A DNA stretch of 38,683 bases from CAZTXD01 sp964617995 (lineage in GTDB: Bacteria; Actinomycetota; Acidimicrobiia; Spongiisociales; ZC4RG35), in assembly GCA_964617995.1 (NCBI GenBank), contig CAZTXD010000017.1:1-38683 (forward strand). The letters run 5' to 3'. This document shows positions 16,843-24,915 of this stretch, in pieces (positions within the stretch are counted from its first letter, which is position 1; each line of letters begins with the position of its first letter). The notes beneath the pieces were generated by a model that saw only the letters and a list, made by a program, of their open reading frames with translations, had not been told where the DNA came from and searched no databases. A program made the position numbers and the translations under genes.

Positions 16843-16902
16843 CCCCGTTTTCGCGCATCAAAAGCGCGCTATAGCGGCGCGTTGTTGGGCGCAAAAAGGG
16901 GG
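16843..16902. repeat. Long imperfect palindrome between korB and tdh
   Basis: The arm CCCCGTTTTCGCGC (16843-16856) pairs with GCGCAAAAAGGGGG (16889-16902) at 12 of 14 positions. The 32 nt between are rich in GCGC and contain the short palindrome GCTATAGC. The T and A runs lie inside the stem, so this is not a standard intrinsic terminator. It overlaps the 3' end of the tdh reading frame. A further self-complementary G/C run follows near 16905-16921. Confidence 0.7.
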
Positions 16903-17940
16903 TGGGCCGGGGGGGGCCCCCTCGAGGAGGACCTTGCCGGACTCTCCTGACCTCACCAGGTCGAATGCCGATTCGAATTCGGCCGCGGGCAGGACATGGG
17001 TTATGACGGCGTCCACCTCCAGGCCGCTCTGGAGCATGGCGGACATCTTGTACCACGTCTCGAAGATGCGCCTCCCGTAGATACCCCGCAGGGTCAGTCC
17101 CTTGAAGATCACCTCGCCCACCGCCAGCCGTACCTCGCCGGGGGGGATACCCAGAACCGCCACCTTGCCACCATGGTTCATCACGTCGAGGAGCTGGTTG
17201 AAAGCCGCTTCGTTGCCCGACATCTCCAAGCCGACGTCGAATCCCTCCACCATTCCCAACTCGTCCATCACTTCCGTCAGGTCACCATCGCCGGCATCGA
17301 CAGCCCGATCGGCCACTCCCAGGCCCTGTGCGAGGCGAAGGCGGTAGGGGTTCACGTCGGTGATCACGACGAATCGGGCACCGACGTGACGGACGATCGC
17401 CGCAGCCATCACTCCGATCGGGCCGGCCCCGGTGATGAGCACGTCCTCTCCGACGACGTCGAAGGCGAGGGCGGTGTGGGTGGCGTTCCCCAACGGGTCG
17501 AGCACTGCCGCCACGTCCTCACCGATGTGGTCGGGGACCGGGTAGACATTGGAGGCCGGCAACGCGACGTACTCGGCGAAAGCGCCGGGACGGGTGACGC
17601 CGACCGCCTTGTGGTTGTGACAGTACTCGCGCCGACCGGCCCGGCAATTGCGACAATGGCCGCAGGTGATGTGTCCCTCGCCGGAGACACGCTCTCCCAC
17701 CTCCAGGCCTTCGACCCCGCTCCCTCGCTGGGCGACCCGGCCCGTGAACTCATGTCCCACCACCATCGGAACCGGGATCGTGCCGGCGGCCCATTCGTCC
17801 CACGCCTCGATGTGGAGATCCGTGCCGCATATAGACGTCTTGTCGACCCGGATCAGGACCTCGCCGGATCCGATCTCCGGTACCGGCACGTCCTCCATCC
17901 ACAATCCCGGTTCGGGCTTGGCCTTGACGAGGGCACGCAT
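16858..17940 (-). CDS. tdh: L-threonine 3-dehydrogenase
   Basis: TDH oxidises threonine to 2-amino-3-oxobutyrate with NAD, and Kbl then yields glycine and acetyl-CoA. It is a medium-chain zinc dehydrogenase of 360 aa. Visible features are the catalytic-zinc ligands Cys38 and His63-Glu64, the structural zinc cysteines 93, 96, 99 and 107, and the Rossmann motif VLITGAGPIGVMAAA. Homologues end just after the equivalent of GKVLLE, at about 340 aa. Here the frame continues about 19 residues (starting GAPPGPPPFC) through a C/G run and into the palindrome. The tail is probably a later addition, or a homopolymer error has moved the stop. The start overlaps the kbl stop (TGATG). Confidence 0.93.
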   Translation of the reverse strand: MRALVKAKPEPGLWMEDVPVPEIGSGEVLIRVDKTSICGTDLHIEAWDEWAAGTIPVPMVVGHEFTGRVAQRGSGVEGLEVGERVSGEGHITCGHCRNCRAGRREYCHNHKAVGVTRPGAFAEYVALPASNVYPVPDHIGEDVAAVLDPLGNATHTALAFDVVGEDVLITGAGPIGVMAAAIVRHVGARFVVITDVNPYRLRLAQGLGVADRAVDAGDGDLTEVMDELGMVEGFDVGLEMSGNEAAFNQLLDVMNHGGKVAVLGIPPGEVRLAVGEVIFKGLTLRGIYGRRIFETWYKMSAMLQSGLEVDAVITHVLPAAEFESAFDLVRSGESGKVLLEGAPPGPPPFCAQQRAAIARF

Positions 17941-19127
17941 CAGATGACCCCCAGGTCCTTGCCGACCGCCTCGAACGCCTCGACCGTCCGGTCGATGTCG
18001 TCGGTGGTGTGGGCGGCGGAAATCTGCGTGCGGATACGAGCCTGCCCCCGGGGCACCACGGGGAAGGAGAACCCGATCACGTAGATACCCCGCTCCAGGA
18101 GGGCAGCGGCCATGTCCCCCGCCAACCGGGCGTCACCCACCATGACGGGAATGATGGGGTGGTCGGCCCCGGCGAGCTCGAATCCGGCTTCGGTCATGGC
18201 CTCCCGGAAACGAGCCGAGTTGTCGCGGAGCCGGCTGCGGAGATCGTCGGAGGCGTCGAGCAGGTCGAGGGCCGCCAGCGAGGTGGAGGCGATGACCGGG
18301 GCGAGGCTGTTCGAGAAGAGATACGGGCGGGACCGCTGCCGGAGCCAGGCGACTATCTCCTCGCGGCCGGAGGTATACCCTCCCGAGGCGCCACCCAGAG
18401 CCTTTCCCAGCGTCCCCGTGAGGATGTCGATCCGGTCCGCGGTTCCGGTCAGCTCCGGCGTCCCCCCACCCCGCTCACCGACGAATCCGACCGCATGGGA
18501 GTCGTCGACCATGACAAGTGCGTCGTAGCGATCCGCCAGCGCGCATATCGAGGTCAGGTCGGCCACCACCCCGTCCATGGAGAAGACTCCGTCGGTGGCG
18601 ATGAGGCGATAACGCGCATCCTGGGCCTCCTTCAGGTGACTCTCGAGCTCGGCCATGTCGTTGTTGGCGTAGCGGAGCCGACGTGCCTTGCACAGGCGGA
18701 TCCCGTCGATGATCGAGGCGTGGTTGAGCGCATCGGAGATGACGGCGTCCTCTTCGTCGAGGATGGTCTCGAACAGGCCCGTGTTGGCGTCGAAGCACGA
18801 GGAGTAGAGGATGGTGTCGTCGGTGTGGAGGAACTCGGAGAGCCGTCGCTCGAGGCGCCGATGGACCGTCTGCGTGCCGCATATGAATCGGACCGACGCC
18901 ATGCCGTAGCCATGGATGTCCAGGGCCTCCTGGGCCGCGTCGACCAGGGCGGGGTGATCGGCCAAACCCAGATAGTTGTTGGCGCAGAAGTTGAGCACCT
19001 CCCTCCCGTCCTCGAGGGTGATGGTGGCGCCCTGCGGCGAGGAAATGACCCTCTCGTCCTTGTAGAGACCCTCGTGGCGCAGTCCGGCGGTCCTCTCCGC
19101 CAGTTCGGACATCATTCGAACTGACAT
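17940..19127 (-). CDS. kbl: 2-amino-3-ketobutyrate CoA ligase (glycine C-acetyltransferase)
   Basis: Kbl is a PLP enzyme of the alpha-oxoamine synthase family that cleaves 2-amino-3-ketobutyrate with CoA to glycine and acetyl-CoA. The 395-residue protein shows the N-terminal FCANNYLGLADHP motif, SVRFICGTQTVHRRLE, the VDDSHAVGFVGERG Asp/His pair, and the PLP lysine K242 in TGTLGKALGGASGG. It is upstream of tdh with a TGATG overlap, forming a two-gene threonine degradation operon. The ATG lies 7 nt after a TACCGT -10 element, so there is no room for a glycine riboswitch leader. Confidence 0.95.
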   Translation of the reverse strand: MSVRMMSELAERTAGLRHEGLYKDERVISSPQGATITLEDGREVLNFCANNYLGLADHPALVDAAQEALDIHGYGMASVRFICGTQTVHRRLERRLSEFLHTDDTILYSSCFDANTGLFETILDEEDAVISDALNHASIIDGIRLCKARRLRYANNDMAELESHLKEAQDARYRLIATDGVFSMDGVVADLTSICALADRYDALVMVDDSHAVGFVGERGGGTPELTGTADRIDILTGTLGKALGGASGGYTSGREEIVAWLRQRSRPYLFSNSLAPVIASTSLAALDLLDASDDLRSRLRDNSARFREAMTEAGFELAGADHPIIPVMVGDARLAGDMAAALLERGIYVIGFSFPVVPRGQARIRTQISAAHTTDDIDRTVEAFEAVGKDLGVI

Positions 19128-19134
19128 GGACTCG

Positions 19135-19140
19135 ACGGTA
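19135..19140 (-). promoter_or_regulatory. Leaderless -10 element of kbl-tdh
   Basis: The minus strand reads TACCGT, 7 nt before the kbl ATG. Confidence 0.5.
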
Positions 19141-19187
19141 ACCGAGGGCAGGCGAATAGTTGAGTCACCGAAGGTGCGGCTCGGAAC

Positions 19188-20333
19188 TCATGGAGCCCAC
19201 GTGACCATCACTCCCGATCCCATCGAGCGGCGGTCTCCGTCACGGGGCTGGACCCACACGGTCGGATCGTCTGCGCCGTCGGCGTAGACGAAGCTGCTCG
19301 AATCCGGCGACCACTGCGTGATGGTGCGGGCGTACTGGGACCAGAAAGGAAGGTACTCGGTCACGAAGACCCTCGTCGGCAGGTAAGCGGGGTATCCGGT
19401 CACCTCCTCTCCATCCCACACGTGGGGAACGAGGCCCTCATCGGGATCGAGAACGTGGAAGAGGAGCAATTCACCGTCGGGGCTCCACTCGAAGGCCACC
19501 ACCTCCCCCGGCGCCACCTGAAGACGCCCGGAACCGTCGAGGCCTACCACCTCGAGCGCTCCGATGCCGGCGGCGCCTTCCACGAAGGCCACCCGATTCC
19601 CGGCCGGCTCGAACATGACCATCTGGTCGACCATCGTCACCGGCTCGAAGGAGCCGTCGTCGGGATCTACCAGGGCGAGGCCGTCGGTGGTCCCCTGGAC
19701 CTCGGCACCGGCCGCGGCCGTGGCCCCTTCGGTCCGCAATGGCGCCAGCACACGCCCGTCGTCGGTCCAGGCAGGGGCCTGGAACCCACCCAGGTCCACC
19801 GGCAACGGGCTCCGCTCGCCGGTCGAGCCGACCAGCGCCAGATCACCGCTCCCGACGTGGACGACGAGGGTCGGCTCGTCGGGGTGCCAGTCGAGGTAGT
19901 AGGGCTGACCGACCTCCACTATCTCGGCGCCGTCGGTGATGAGATCGATCAGCATCAGCGCCACCCCCTGCCCGTCGGGGTCGTTGCCCAGGGCGGCCAC
20001 CGTGGTGGATGCTGCATCGAAGGCGTAGAAGAACGGCAATGTCGGCACCTCTATGTCGCGGGTGCCGTCGCCGTCGTGAACGCCGACCAACAGACGCCCG
20101 TCGGCCGAGACCGCCGACCACACGGTGGTCGTCCCATCCCCCGACGTGGTCGGCTGAACAGGGCCCTGATGGAGGCTGCCGTCGGAGAGGACTTCTCGCT
20201 CGCCGGAGTCGGGATCCACCAGCTCCACTTCCCCGTCGGCACCTGTCACCACCAGCCGGCCCCGGTCGACCTGATCGGGGGCTCCCGAGCAGGCCACCAG
20301 AGCCGCCATCGTCACGAGGATCACGGTACGCAC
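19188..20333 (-). CDS. Lipoprotein with beta-propeller-like repeats
   Basis: The 381-residue product has a short lipoprotein signal (MRTVILVTMAALVAC, lipobox Cys about residue 15). The rest is built from WD40/TolB-like blades with recurring patterns such as YYLDWHPDEPTLVV, QAPAWTDDGRVLA, VVAFEWSPDGELLLF and ITQWSPDSSSFVYAD. It is probably a surface-anchored propeller for binding; no catalytic residues are evident. The start is GTG, and it is the only start giving a basic residue and a full signal. The gene follows the TetR gene on the same strand after 87 nt; whether they share a transcript is unclear. Confidence 0.75.
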   Translation of the reverse strand: MRTVILVTMAALVACSGAPDQVDRGRLVVTGADGEVELVDPDSGEREVLSDGSLHQGPVQPTTSGDGTTTVWSAVSADGRLLVGVHDGDGTRDIEVPTLPFFYAFDAASTTVAALGNDPDGQGVALMLIDLITDGAEIVEVGQPYYLDWHPDEPTLVVHVGSGDLALVGSTGERSPLPVDLGGFQAPAWTDDGRVLAPLRTEGATAAAGAEVQGTTDGLALVDPDDGSFEPVTMVDQMVMFEPAGNRVAFVEGAAGIGALEVVGLDGSGRLQVAPGEVVAFEWSPDGELLLFHVLDPDEGLVPHVWDGEEVTGYPAYLPTRVFVTEYLPFWSQYARTITQWSPDSSSFVYADGADDPTVWVQPRDGDRRSMGSGVMVTWAP

Positions 20334-20420
20334 ACCTTCAGCTTGCCATCGTCAGGTCCCTGCGCCCCCTTCCATGGAGCTTTTCTCGGCCGGGCCGTGA
20401 AATCGTCCCCGCTTCGGGAC

Positions 20421-20987
20421 CTATCGCCGCAGGAAGGCCCAGATCTGGTCCACCAAAGCTCCCCGATCGAGGGGGCCCGTGGGGTCGTACCAGCGTTCCA
20501 GAGCGTTGAGGATGGACAGGACCATGATTCCCCCCAGCTTGGGATCCACCTTCCAGTCGAGGGATCCGTCGGCGAGACCGTCACCGATGGCGGCCCGGAA
20601 CTCCGCTTCGTAGGCATCCCGGGCGTCGACTATGCGGCGCCGGTGGTCGCCGTCGAGGAATCGTGCCTCGTTCAGGAAGGTGCGTACCTCGTCGAGGTGA
20701 TCGACGACTACGTCCACATGCCCGGCGATGAGGGCCCGCAGCCGCTCGGCCCCGGTGCCTCCCGTCGCCAACGCCCTGTCCGCCGCTTCCTCGAACAGCG
20801 CCGCTCCCCGCTCGACCACATCGACGAGCAGGTCCTCCTTCGAGGTCACGTGGCTGTAGAGCGACGAGCCCAACAACCCCAGCTCGTTTCCCAGGTCACG
20901 CATCGACGTTCCGTGATAGCCCCGCTCGCCGAACAACCTCCCCGCTGCCGCCACCACGTCTTGTCGCGACCTCCGTGCTGTCGTCAC
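20421..20987 (-). CDS. TetR-family regulator, candidate repressor of the paa operon
   Basis: The 188-residue protein has an N-terminal TetR helix-turn-helix (RQDVVAAAGRLFGERGYHGT, then MRDLGNELGLLGSSLYSHVT, about residues 8-48). The helical C-terminal ligand domain includes WYDPTGPLDRGALVDQIW. Its position just downstream of paaABCDE, and the TetR-like palindrome at the paaA promoter, make it the likely paa repressor, released by phenylacetyl-CoA or a related thioester; this is inference. The GTG start has GGAG 7 nt upstream. The 100-N gap begins 29 nt upstream, so any promoter or intervening gene toward paaE is not visible. Confidence 0.88.
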   Translation of the reverse strand: MTTARRSRQDVVAAAGRLFGERGYHGTSMRDLGNELGLLGSSLYSHVTSKEDLLVDVVERGAALFEEAADRALATGGTGAERLRALIAGHVDVVVDHLDEVRTFLNEARFLDGDHRRRIVDARDAYEAEFRAAIGDGLADGSLDWKVDPKLGGIMVLSILNALERWYDPTGPLDRGALVDQIWAFLRR

Positions 20988-21016
20988 AGGACCACTCCGA
21001 CGCGAGTCCCCGACCT

Positions 21017-21116
21017 NNNNNNNNNNNNNNNNNNNNNNNNNNNNNNNNNNNNNNNNNNNNNNNNNNNNNNNNNNNNNNNNNNNNNNNNNNNNNNNNNNNN
21101 NNNNNNNNNNNNNNNN
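21017..21116. other. Assembly gap (100 N) between tetR and paaE
   Basis: Exactly 100 N indicates a scaffold gap of arbitrary size. It lies between the tetR start and the paaE stop, so one or more genes of the paa cluster could be missing. The flanks show no repeat. Confidence 0.98.
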
Positions 21117-21125
21117 ACTCCTCAG

Positions 21126-22190
21126 TCATACGTCGTAGTCCACGGACACGTGGTCGGTCTTCGGGTGGGACTGGCAGGTGAGTACGTAGCCCGCCTCCAG
21201 CTCCGTGTCGACCAGAGCGTAATTTCGGTCCATGGTCACCTCGCCCTCCACCAAGATCGCCTTACAGGAGGCACACATGCCGCCTTTGCAGGAGAACGGC
21301 AGCTCGGTGCGGACTCTCAGGGCGGCGTCGAGCACCGACATCTCCGGCTCCATCCGCGTTTCGGTGGATCGCCCCGCCAGCTTCACCCGCAAGGCCACCG
21401 ACCCCTCGATCTCGTCCGGGGGGAGAACCGCCTCGGGATCGGGCGGGCCCGCGAAGAACAACTCGTCGTGCACCCGGTGGGTATCGACCCCCCTGCTCTC
21501 GATCGCCTGCCTCGCCTCCATGACCATCTCATAGGGCCCGCACAGGAACCATTCGTCCACCGAGTCGAAGTCGATGACCCGCTCGAAGAGCTCCTTCAAT
21601 TTCTCGCCGTCGATACGCCCGGCGAACAGATCCAGGTCGGGATCCTCCCGGCTGAGGACGTGGATCAGATGGAACCGATCCGGGAAGCGGTCCTTGAGAC
21701 CCTCCACCTCGTCGAAGAACATGATCGTGTCGGAGGAGCGGTTGCCGAACACCAGCGTCCAGCGGGAATCCCGCTCGGTCTCGAGGGTGGTTGCGATGAG
21801 CGAGAGCACGGGAGTGATTCCCGACCCGGCGGCTAGAGCTCCGTAATGTCGGGAGGCCTCAGGATCGGGATCGATGGTGAACTCACCCACCGGTGCGGCC
21901 ACCTCGAGGACGTCACCCGCCTCGAGCCGGCTGGTCGCCCACGTCGAGAAGGCTCCGCCCTCCAGGCGCTTCACCCCCACCCTCAGCGACCCGGTATTGG
22001 CGTTGGCGCACACCGAGTAGCTGCGGCGCACATCGGCTCCGCCGATGTCGGCTCTGACCGTCACATGCTGCCCGGGCAGATAACGGAACGTCTCCGCCAG
22101 GTGTGCGGGGATGTCGAAGGTGACGGCCACCGCATCGTCGGTGAGGCGGTCCACGACGGCCACCTTGAGGGGATGGAACTCGACCCCCAC
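21126..22190 (-). CDS. paaE: Phenylacetyl-CoA epoxidase reductase subunit PaaE
   Basis: PaaE passes electrons from NADPH to the PaaA di-iron centre. The 354-residue protein has an N-terminal ferredoxin-reductase part with the flavin motif RRSYSVCA, AAGSGITPVLSLIATTL and the NADP-side VFGNRS and CGPYEMVME. A C-terminal plant-type 2Fe-2S domain has ligands Cys301, Cys306, Cys309 and Cys339. It is the last gene of paaABCDE and starts 3 nt after the paaD stop. Confidence 0.94.
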   Translation of the reverse strand: MGVEFHPLKVAVVDRLTDDAVAVTFDIPAHLAETFRYLPGQHVTVRADIGGADVRRSYSVCANANTGSLRVGVKRLEGGAFSTWATSRLEAGDVLEVAAPVGEFTIDPDPEASRHYGALAAGSGITPVLSLIATTLETERDSRWTLVFGNRSSDTIMFFDEVEGLKDRFPDRFHLIHVLSREDPDLDLFAGRIDGEKLKELFERVIDFDSVDEWFLCGPYEMVMEARQAIESRGVDTHRVHDELFFAGPPDPEAVLPPDEIEGSVALRVKLAGRSTETRMEPEMSVLDAALRVRTELPFSCKGGMCASCKAILVEGEVTMDRNYALVDTELEAGYVLTCQSHPKTDHVSVDYDV

Positions 22191-22193
22191 CGT

Positions 22194-22658
22194 TCAGAGC
22201 TCCTTGAAATGGTCGAACGGCTCTCCACAGGAATCGCATACCCGCAGCGCCTTGCAGGCGGTGGAGCCGAACTCGGAGATCAGGCTGGTGGACCGGCCTG
22301 AGCAACGCGGGCACAGCACCGGCGCTTCCAGACCGTCGCGAGGCGGGGCGATCCCGGCTTCCTCCAGCTTCCGCTTCCCCTCCGCAGTGATGTCCTCGGT
22401 CGTCCACGGCGGGGAGAACACGGTTTCGACTCGCGCCCGGGGGTGACCCGCCTCTGCCAGGGCACCGAGGATCGAGTCCCTGATCACCTCAGTGGCGGGG
22501 CAACCCGAGTAGGTGGGGGTGACGGTGACGATCACCTCACCGTCGTCGCCGACCTCCACGTCCCGAAGGACCCCCAGATCCTCGATCGTGACGAAGGGCA
22601 GCTCGGGATCCTCGACTTCTCCGACCACCCGACGGACATCGATGGTGGTGGCCGTCAC
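22194..22658 (-). CDS. paaD: Phenylacetyl-CoA epoxidase assembly protein PaaD
   Basis: PaaD is a DUF59/MIP18-type protein needed for maturation of the epoxidase complex. The N-terminal DUF59 part includes VEDPELPFVTIEDLGVLRDV and TPTYSGCPATEVIRDSI with the conserved Cys. The C-terminal part has a CPRC and a CDSC pair forming a likely zinc ribbon, the PaaD hallmark. I chose GTG 22658, which overlaps the paaC stop (GTGA) and has GGAG about 8 nt upstream. An ATG at 22691 would give 11 extra residues and a 37-nt overlap. Confidence 0.9.
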   Translation of the reverse strand: MTATTIDVRRVVGEVEDPELPFVTIEDLGVLRDVEVGDDGEVIVTVTPTYSGCPATEVIRDSILGALAEAGHPRARVETVFSPPWTTEDITAEGKRKLEEAGIAPPRDGLEAPVLCPRCSGRSTSLISEFGSTACKALRVCDSCGEPFDHFKEL

Positions 22659-23446
22659 CACGTCATCTCCGGGTAGGTACGCTGCATCCACTGCATTTCC
22701 GCCAGCAGATGGCCGAGATGCTCGGAGTGGTATCCCTGACGTCCTCCCGCCCTCATGTAGTCGTCCTCCGGCAGCTCCAGTGTCGCCTCATCCAGGACGG
22801 CGGCCACGGTCTCCTCCCAGCGAGGGCGAAGGAGGGATGGCTCCACCCCGACGCCTCGGGCCACCATCTCGTCGTCGACCTCGTCGGCGATGAACGGCTC
22901 CCCGGTGTGACGCCACAAGCGATCTACGGCTGCCTGCATTCGATGGTGGCTCTCGTCCGTTCCGTCGCCGAGTCGGACCACCCAGGTGGAGGAATGGCGG
23001 AGGTGATAGCGGGCCTCCTTCACCGCCTTCTGGGCGATGCCCGCCAGCGTCTCGTCCGTGGAACCGGACAGGGCCTCCCACAGCGGCACCTGCCAGGCGT
23101 CGAGAAAGAGCTGCCGCGCCATCGTCTGGGCGAAGTCGCCGTTGGGCTGCTCGCACAGGATGAGGTTCAGGAACTGGCGCTCGGTGCGGCCCATGGCCAG
23201 CTCGTCTTCGTCGCGTCCGGCACCCTCCACCCTGCCGGCATGGGTGAGGAGATGACGGGCCACTCCGAGATGATCGAGACCGATGTTGCCCAGAGCGATG
23301 TCCTCCTCCAGGTCCGGACCACGGCTGATCCACTCCCCCAGCCGCTGGGCCACGACGAGATTGTCGTCGCCCAGCCGCAACAGATAGGCGACGTGCGCAT
23401 CCAGGTCGATACGTGGCGCCCCCTGGGGAAGGCCCGAGATCGTCAT
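22655..23446 (-). CDS. paaC: Phenylacetyl-CoA epoxidase structural subunit PaaC
   Basis: PaaC is the ferritin-like subunit that pairs with PaaA and lacks a working di-iron site. The 263-residue product has YLLRLGDDNLVVAQRLGEWI, LEEDIALGNIGLDHLGVARH, KEARYHLRHSSTWVVRLGDG and the C-terminal HLGHLLAEMQWMQRTYP. The ATG has GGAGG 7 nt upstream. That Shine-Dalgarno is formed by the end of the heptanucleotide array in front of the gene. The 5' spacer contains the array and an assembly gap. Confidence 0.93.
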   Translation of the reverse strand: MTISGLPQGAPRIDLDAHVAYLLRLGDDNLVVAQRLGEWISRGPDLEEDIALGNIGLDHLGVARHLLTHAGRVEGAGRDEDELAMGRTERQFLNLILCEQPNGDFAQTMARQLFLDAWQVPLWEALSGSTDETLAGIAQKAVKEARYHLRHSSTWVVRLGDGTDESHHRMQAAVDRLWRHTGEPFIADEVDDEMVARGVGVEPSLLRPRWEETVAAVLDEATLELPEDDYMRAGGRQGYHSEHLGHLLAEMQWMQRTYPEMTW

Positions 23447-23454
23447 GTCCGCAC

Positions 23455-23640
23455 CTCCGACTTCCGACTCATGACTTCCGACTCATGACTTCNNNNNNNN
23501 NNNNNNNNNNNNNNNNNNNNNNNNNNNNNNNNNNNNNNNNNNNNNNNNNNNNNNNNNNNNNNNNNNNNNNNNNNNNNNNNNNNNNNNNNNNNGACTTCCG
23601 ACTCATGACTTCCGACTCATGACTTCGGACTTCCGACTTC
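23455..23640. repeat. Heptanucleotide repeat array between paaB and paaC, with assembly gap
   Basis: On the gene strand the array alternates GTCGGAA and GTCATGA units, with one GTCCGAA. It flanks 100 N at 23493-23592 on both sides, so the real array length is unknown and the gap was probably caused by the repeat. It reaches the paaB stop codon on one side and forms the paaC ribosome-binding site on the other. Confidence 0.9.
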
Positions 23641-23971
23641 ACATCTGCCCCACTTCGTCGGGGATCTGGTAATAGGTGGCGTGGCGGTACTCCTTGCCGG
23701 ACGCCTCGTAGAAATCGAGGGCCGCCTCCGGCTCGAAGGCACTGACCGCCGACGAGGGCACCACCCAGATGCTGGCCCCCTCCTGACGGCGGGTGTAGAC
23801 GTCCCGGGCCGCCTGGAGGGCGGTCTCGGCGTCGGGGGCGTGCAAGGAGCCGGAGTGGACGTGGGACAGGCCCCGCCTTTGCCGCACGAAGACCTCCCAC
23901 AGCGGGTAACCGGCGGCAGCGTCGGATTCGGTGAGGAACTCCTCCCCCGTATCGGGGACGTCGTAGGTCAT
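23639..23971 (-). CDS. paaB: Phenylacetyl-CoA epoxidase subunit PaaB
   Basis: PaaB is the small bridging subunit of the epoxidase. The 110-residue protein shows YPLWEVFVRQRRGLSHVHSG, then SLHAPDAETALQAARDVYTR and SIWVVPSSAVSAFEPE, all typical of the family. The start overlaps the paaA stop (ATGA). The stop codon sits at the edge of the heptanucleotide array. Confidence 0.94.
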   Translation of the reverse strand: MTYDVPDTGEEFLTESDAAAGYPLWEVFVRQRRGLSHVHSGSLHAPDAETALQAARDVYTRRQEGASIWVVPSSAVSAFEPEAALDFYEASGKEYRHATYYQIPDEVGQM

Positions 23972-24909
23972 GCGGCTTCCTCTCGTCGCTGCTTGGCCCG
24001 ATGAGCGAGAGCAGCCTCTCGCACCCAGGCGTTGTCATTCCAGGCCGCCACCTTGTGCTCGACTCGCTCCCGATTGAGGGGCCCGTTGCCCTTCACCACC
24101 GCCCAGAACTCGTCCCAGTCGATCTCCCCGAAGTCGTAGTGGCCCCGGTCGGGATTCCAGGCCAGGTCGGGGTCGGGCAGCGTGACACCCAGGTACTCGG
24201 CCTGCGGGACGGTCATGTCCACGAATTGCTGGCGCAGGTCGTCGTTGCTGACCCGCTTGATCTTCCAGGCCATCGACTGCTCGGTGTGCGACGACTCCGA
24301 GTCGTGAGGACCGAACATCATCAGCGACGGCCACCACCACCGGTCCACGGCGTCCTGGGCCATCGCCCTCTGCTCGGGAGTTCCCCGGCACAGGGTGAGG
24401 AGGATCTCGTAGCCCTGCCGCTGGTGGAAGGACTCCTCCCGACAGATCCGCACCATCGCCCGGGCATAAGGCCCGTAGGAGCAGCGGGCGAGCATCACCT
24501 GGTTGGTGATGGCGGCTCCGTCGACCAGCCATCCGATGGCGCCCATGTCCGCCCAGGCGAGGGTGGGGTAGTTGAAGATGGACGAGTACTTGTGCTTCCC
24601 CCGGTGGAGCAGGTCCAGCATCTCGTCCCGGGAGATGCCCAGCGTCTCGGCGGCGGCGTACAGGTAGAGCCCGTGGCCGGCCTCGTCCTGCACCTTGGCC
24701 ATCAGGATCGCTTTGCGACGCAGGGTGGGCGCCCGGGAGATCCAGTTGCCCTCCGGCTGCATGCCGATGATCTCGGAGTGGGCGTGCTGGGCGATCTGGC
24801 GGATGAGGGTCTTGCGGTAGCCGTCGGGCATCCAGTCGGTCGGCTCGATCTTCTCCTCGAGGTCGACGATCTCCTGGAACCTCGACTCGGGTGTGTGGAT
24901 GGCCGTCAT
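23968..24909 (-). CDS. paaA: Phenylacetyl-CoA epoxidase catalytic subunit PaaA
   Basis: PaaA carries the di-iron centre that epoxidises the ring of phenylacetyl-CoA. The 313-residue ferritin-like protein has the QDEAGHGLYLYAAAETLG helix with an ExxH pair and the CREESFHQRQGYEILLTLCR helix with the second ExxH. The C-terminal DWDEFWAVVKGNGPLNRERV is typical. It is first in paaABCDE. The ATG is 6 nt from a -10 element that follows a TetR-type operator. No paaK, paaG or paaZ gene is visible in the window. Confidence 0.96.
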   Translation of the reverse strand: MTAIHTPESRFQEIVDLEEKIEPTDWMPDGYRKTLIRQIAQHAHSEIIGMQPEGNWISRAPTLRRKAILMAKVQDEAGHGLYLYAAAETLGISRDEMLDLLHRGKHKYSSIFNYPTLAWADMGAIGWLVDGAAITNQVMLARCSYGPYARAMVRICREESFHQRQGYEILLTLCRGTPEQRAMAQDAVDRWWWPSLMMFGPHDSESSHTEQSMAWKIKRVSNDDLRQQFVDMTVPQAEYLGVTLPDPDLAWNPDRGHYDFGEIDWDEFWAVVKGNGPLNRERVEHKVAAWNDNAWVREAALAHRAKQRREEAA

Positions 24910-24915
24910 GAGTCG

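Noticed and set aside
16843..16902. Intrinsic terminator for korB or tdh
   Set aside because: The T and A runs lie inside the stem rather than after it on either strand, so the normal terminator pattern is not met.
19128..19187. Glycine riboswitch before kbl
   Set aside because: The promoter lies only 7 nt from the start codon, leaving no leader.
19422..21836. Very long plus-strand open frame across the lipoprotein, tetR, gap and paaE
   Set aside because: It runs through 100 N and is antisense to three genes with clear motifs, so it is an artefact of GC content.
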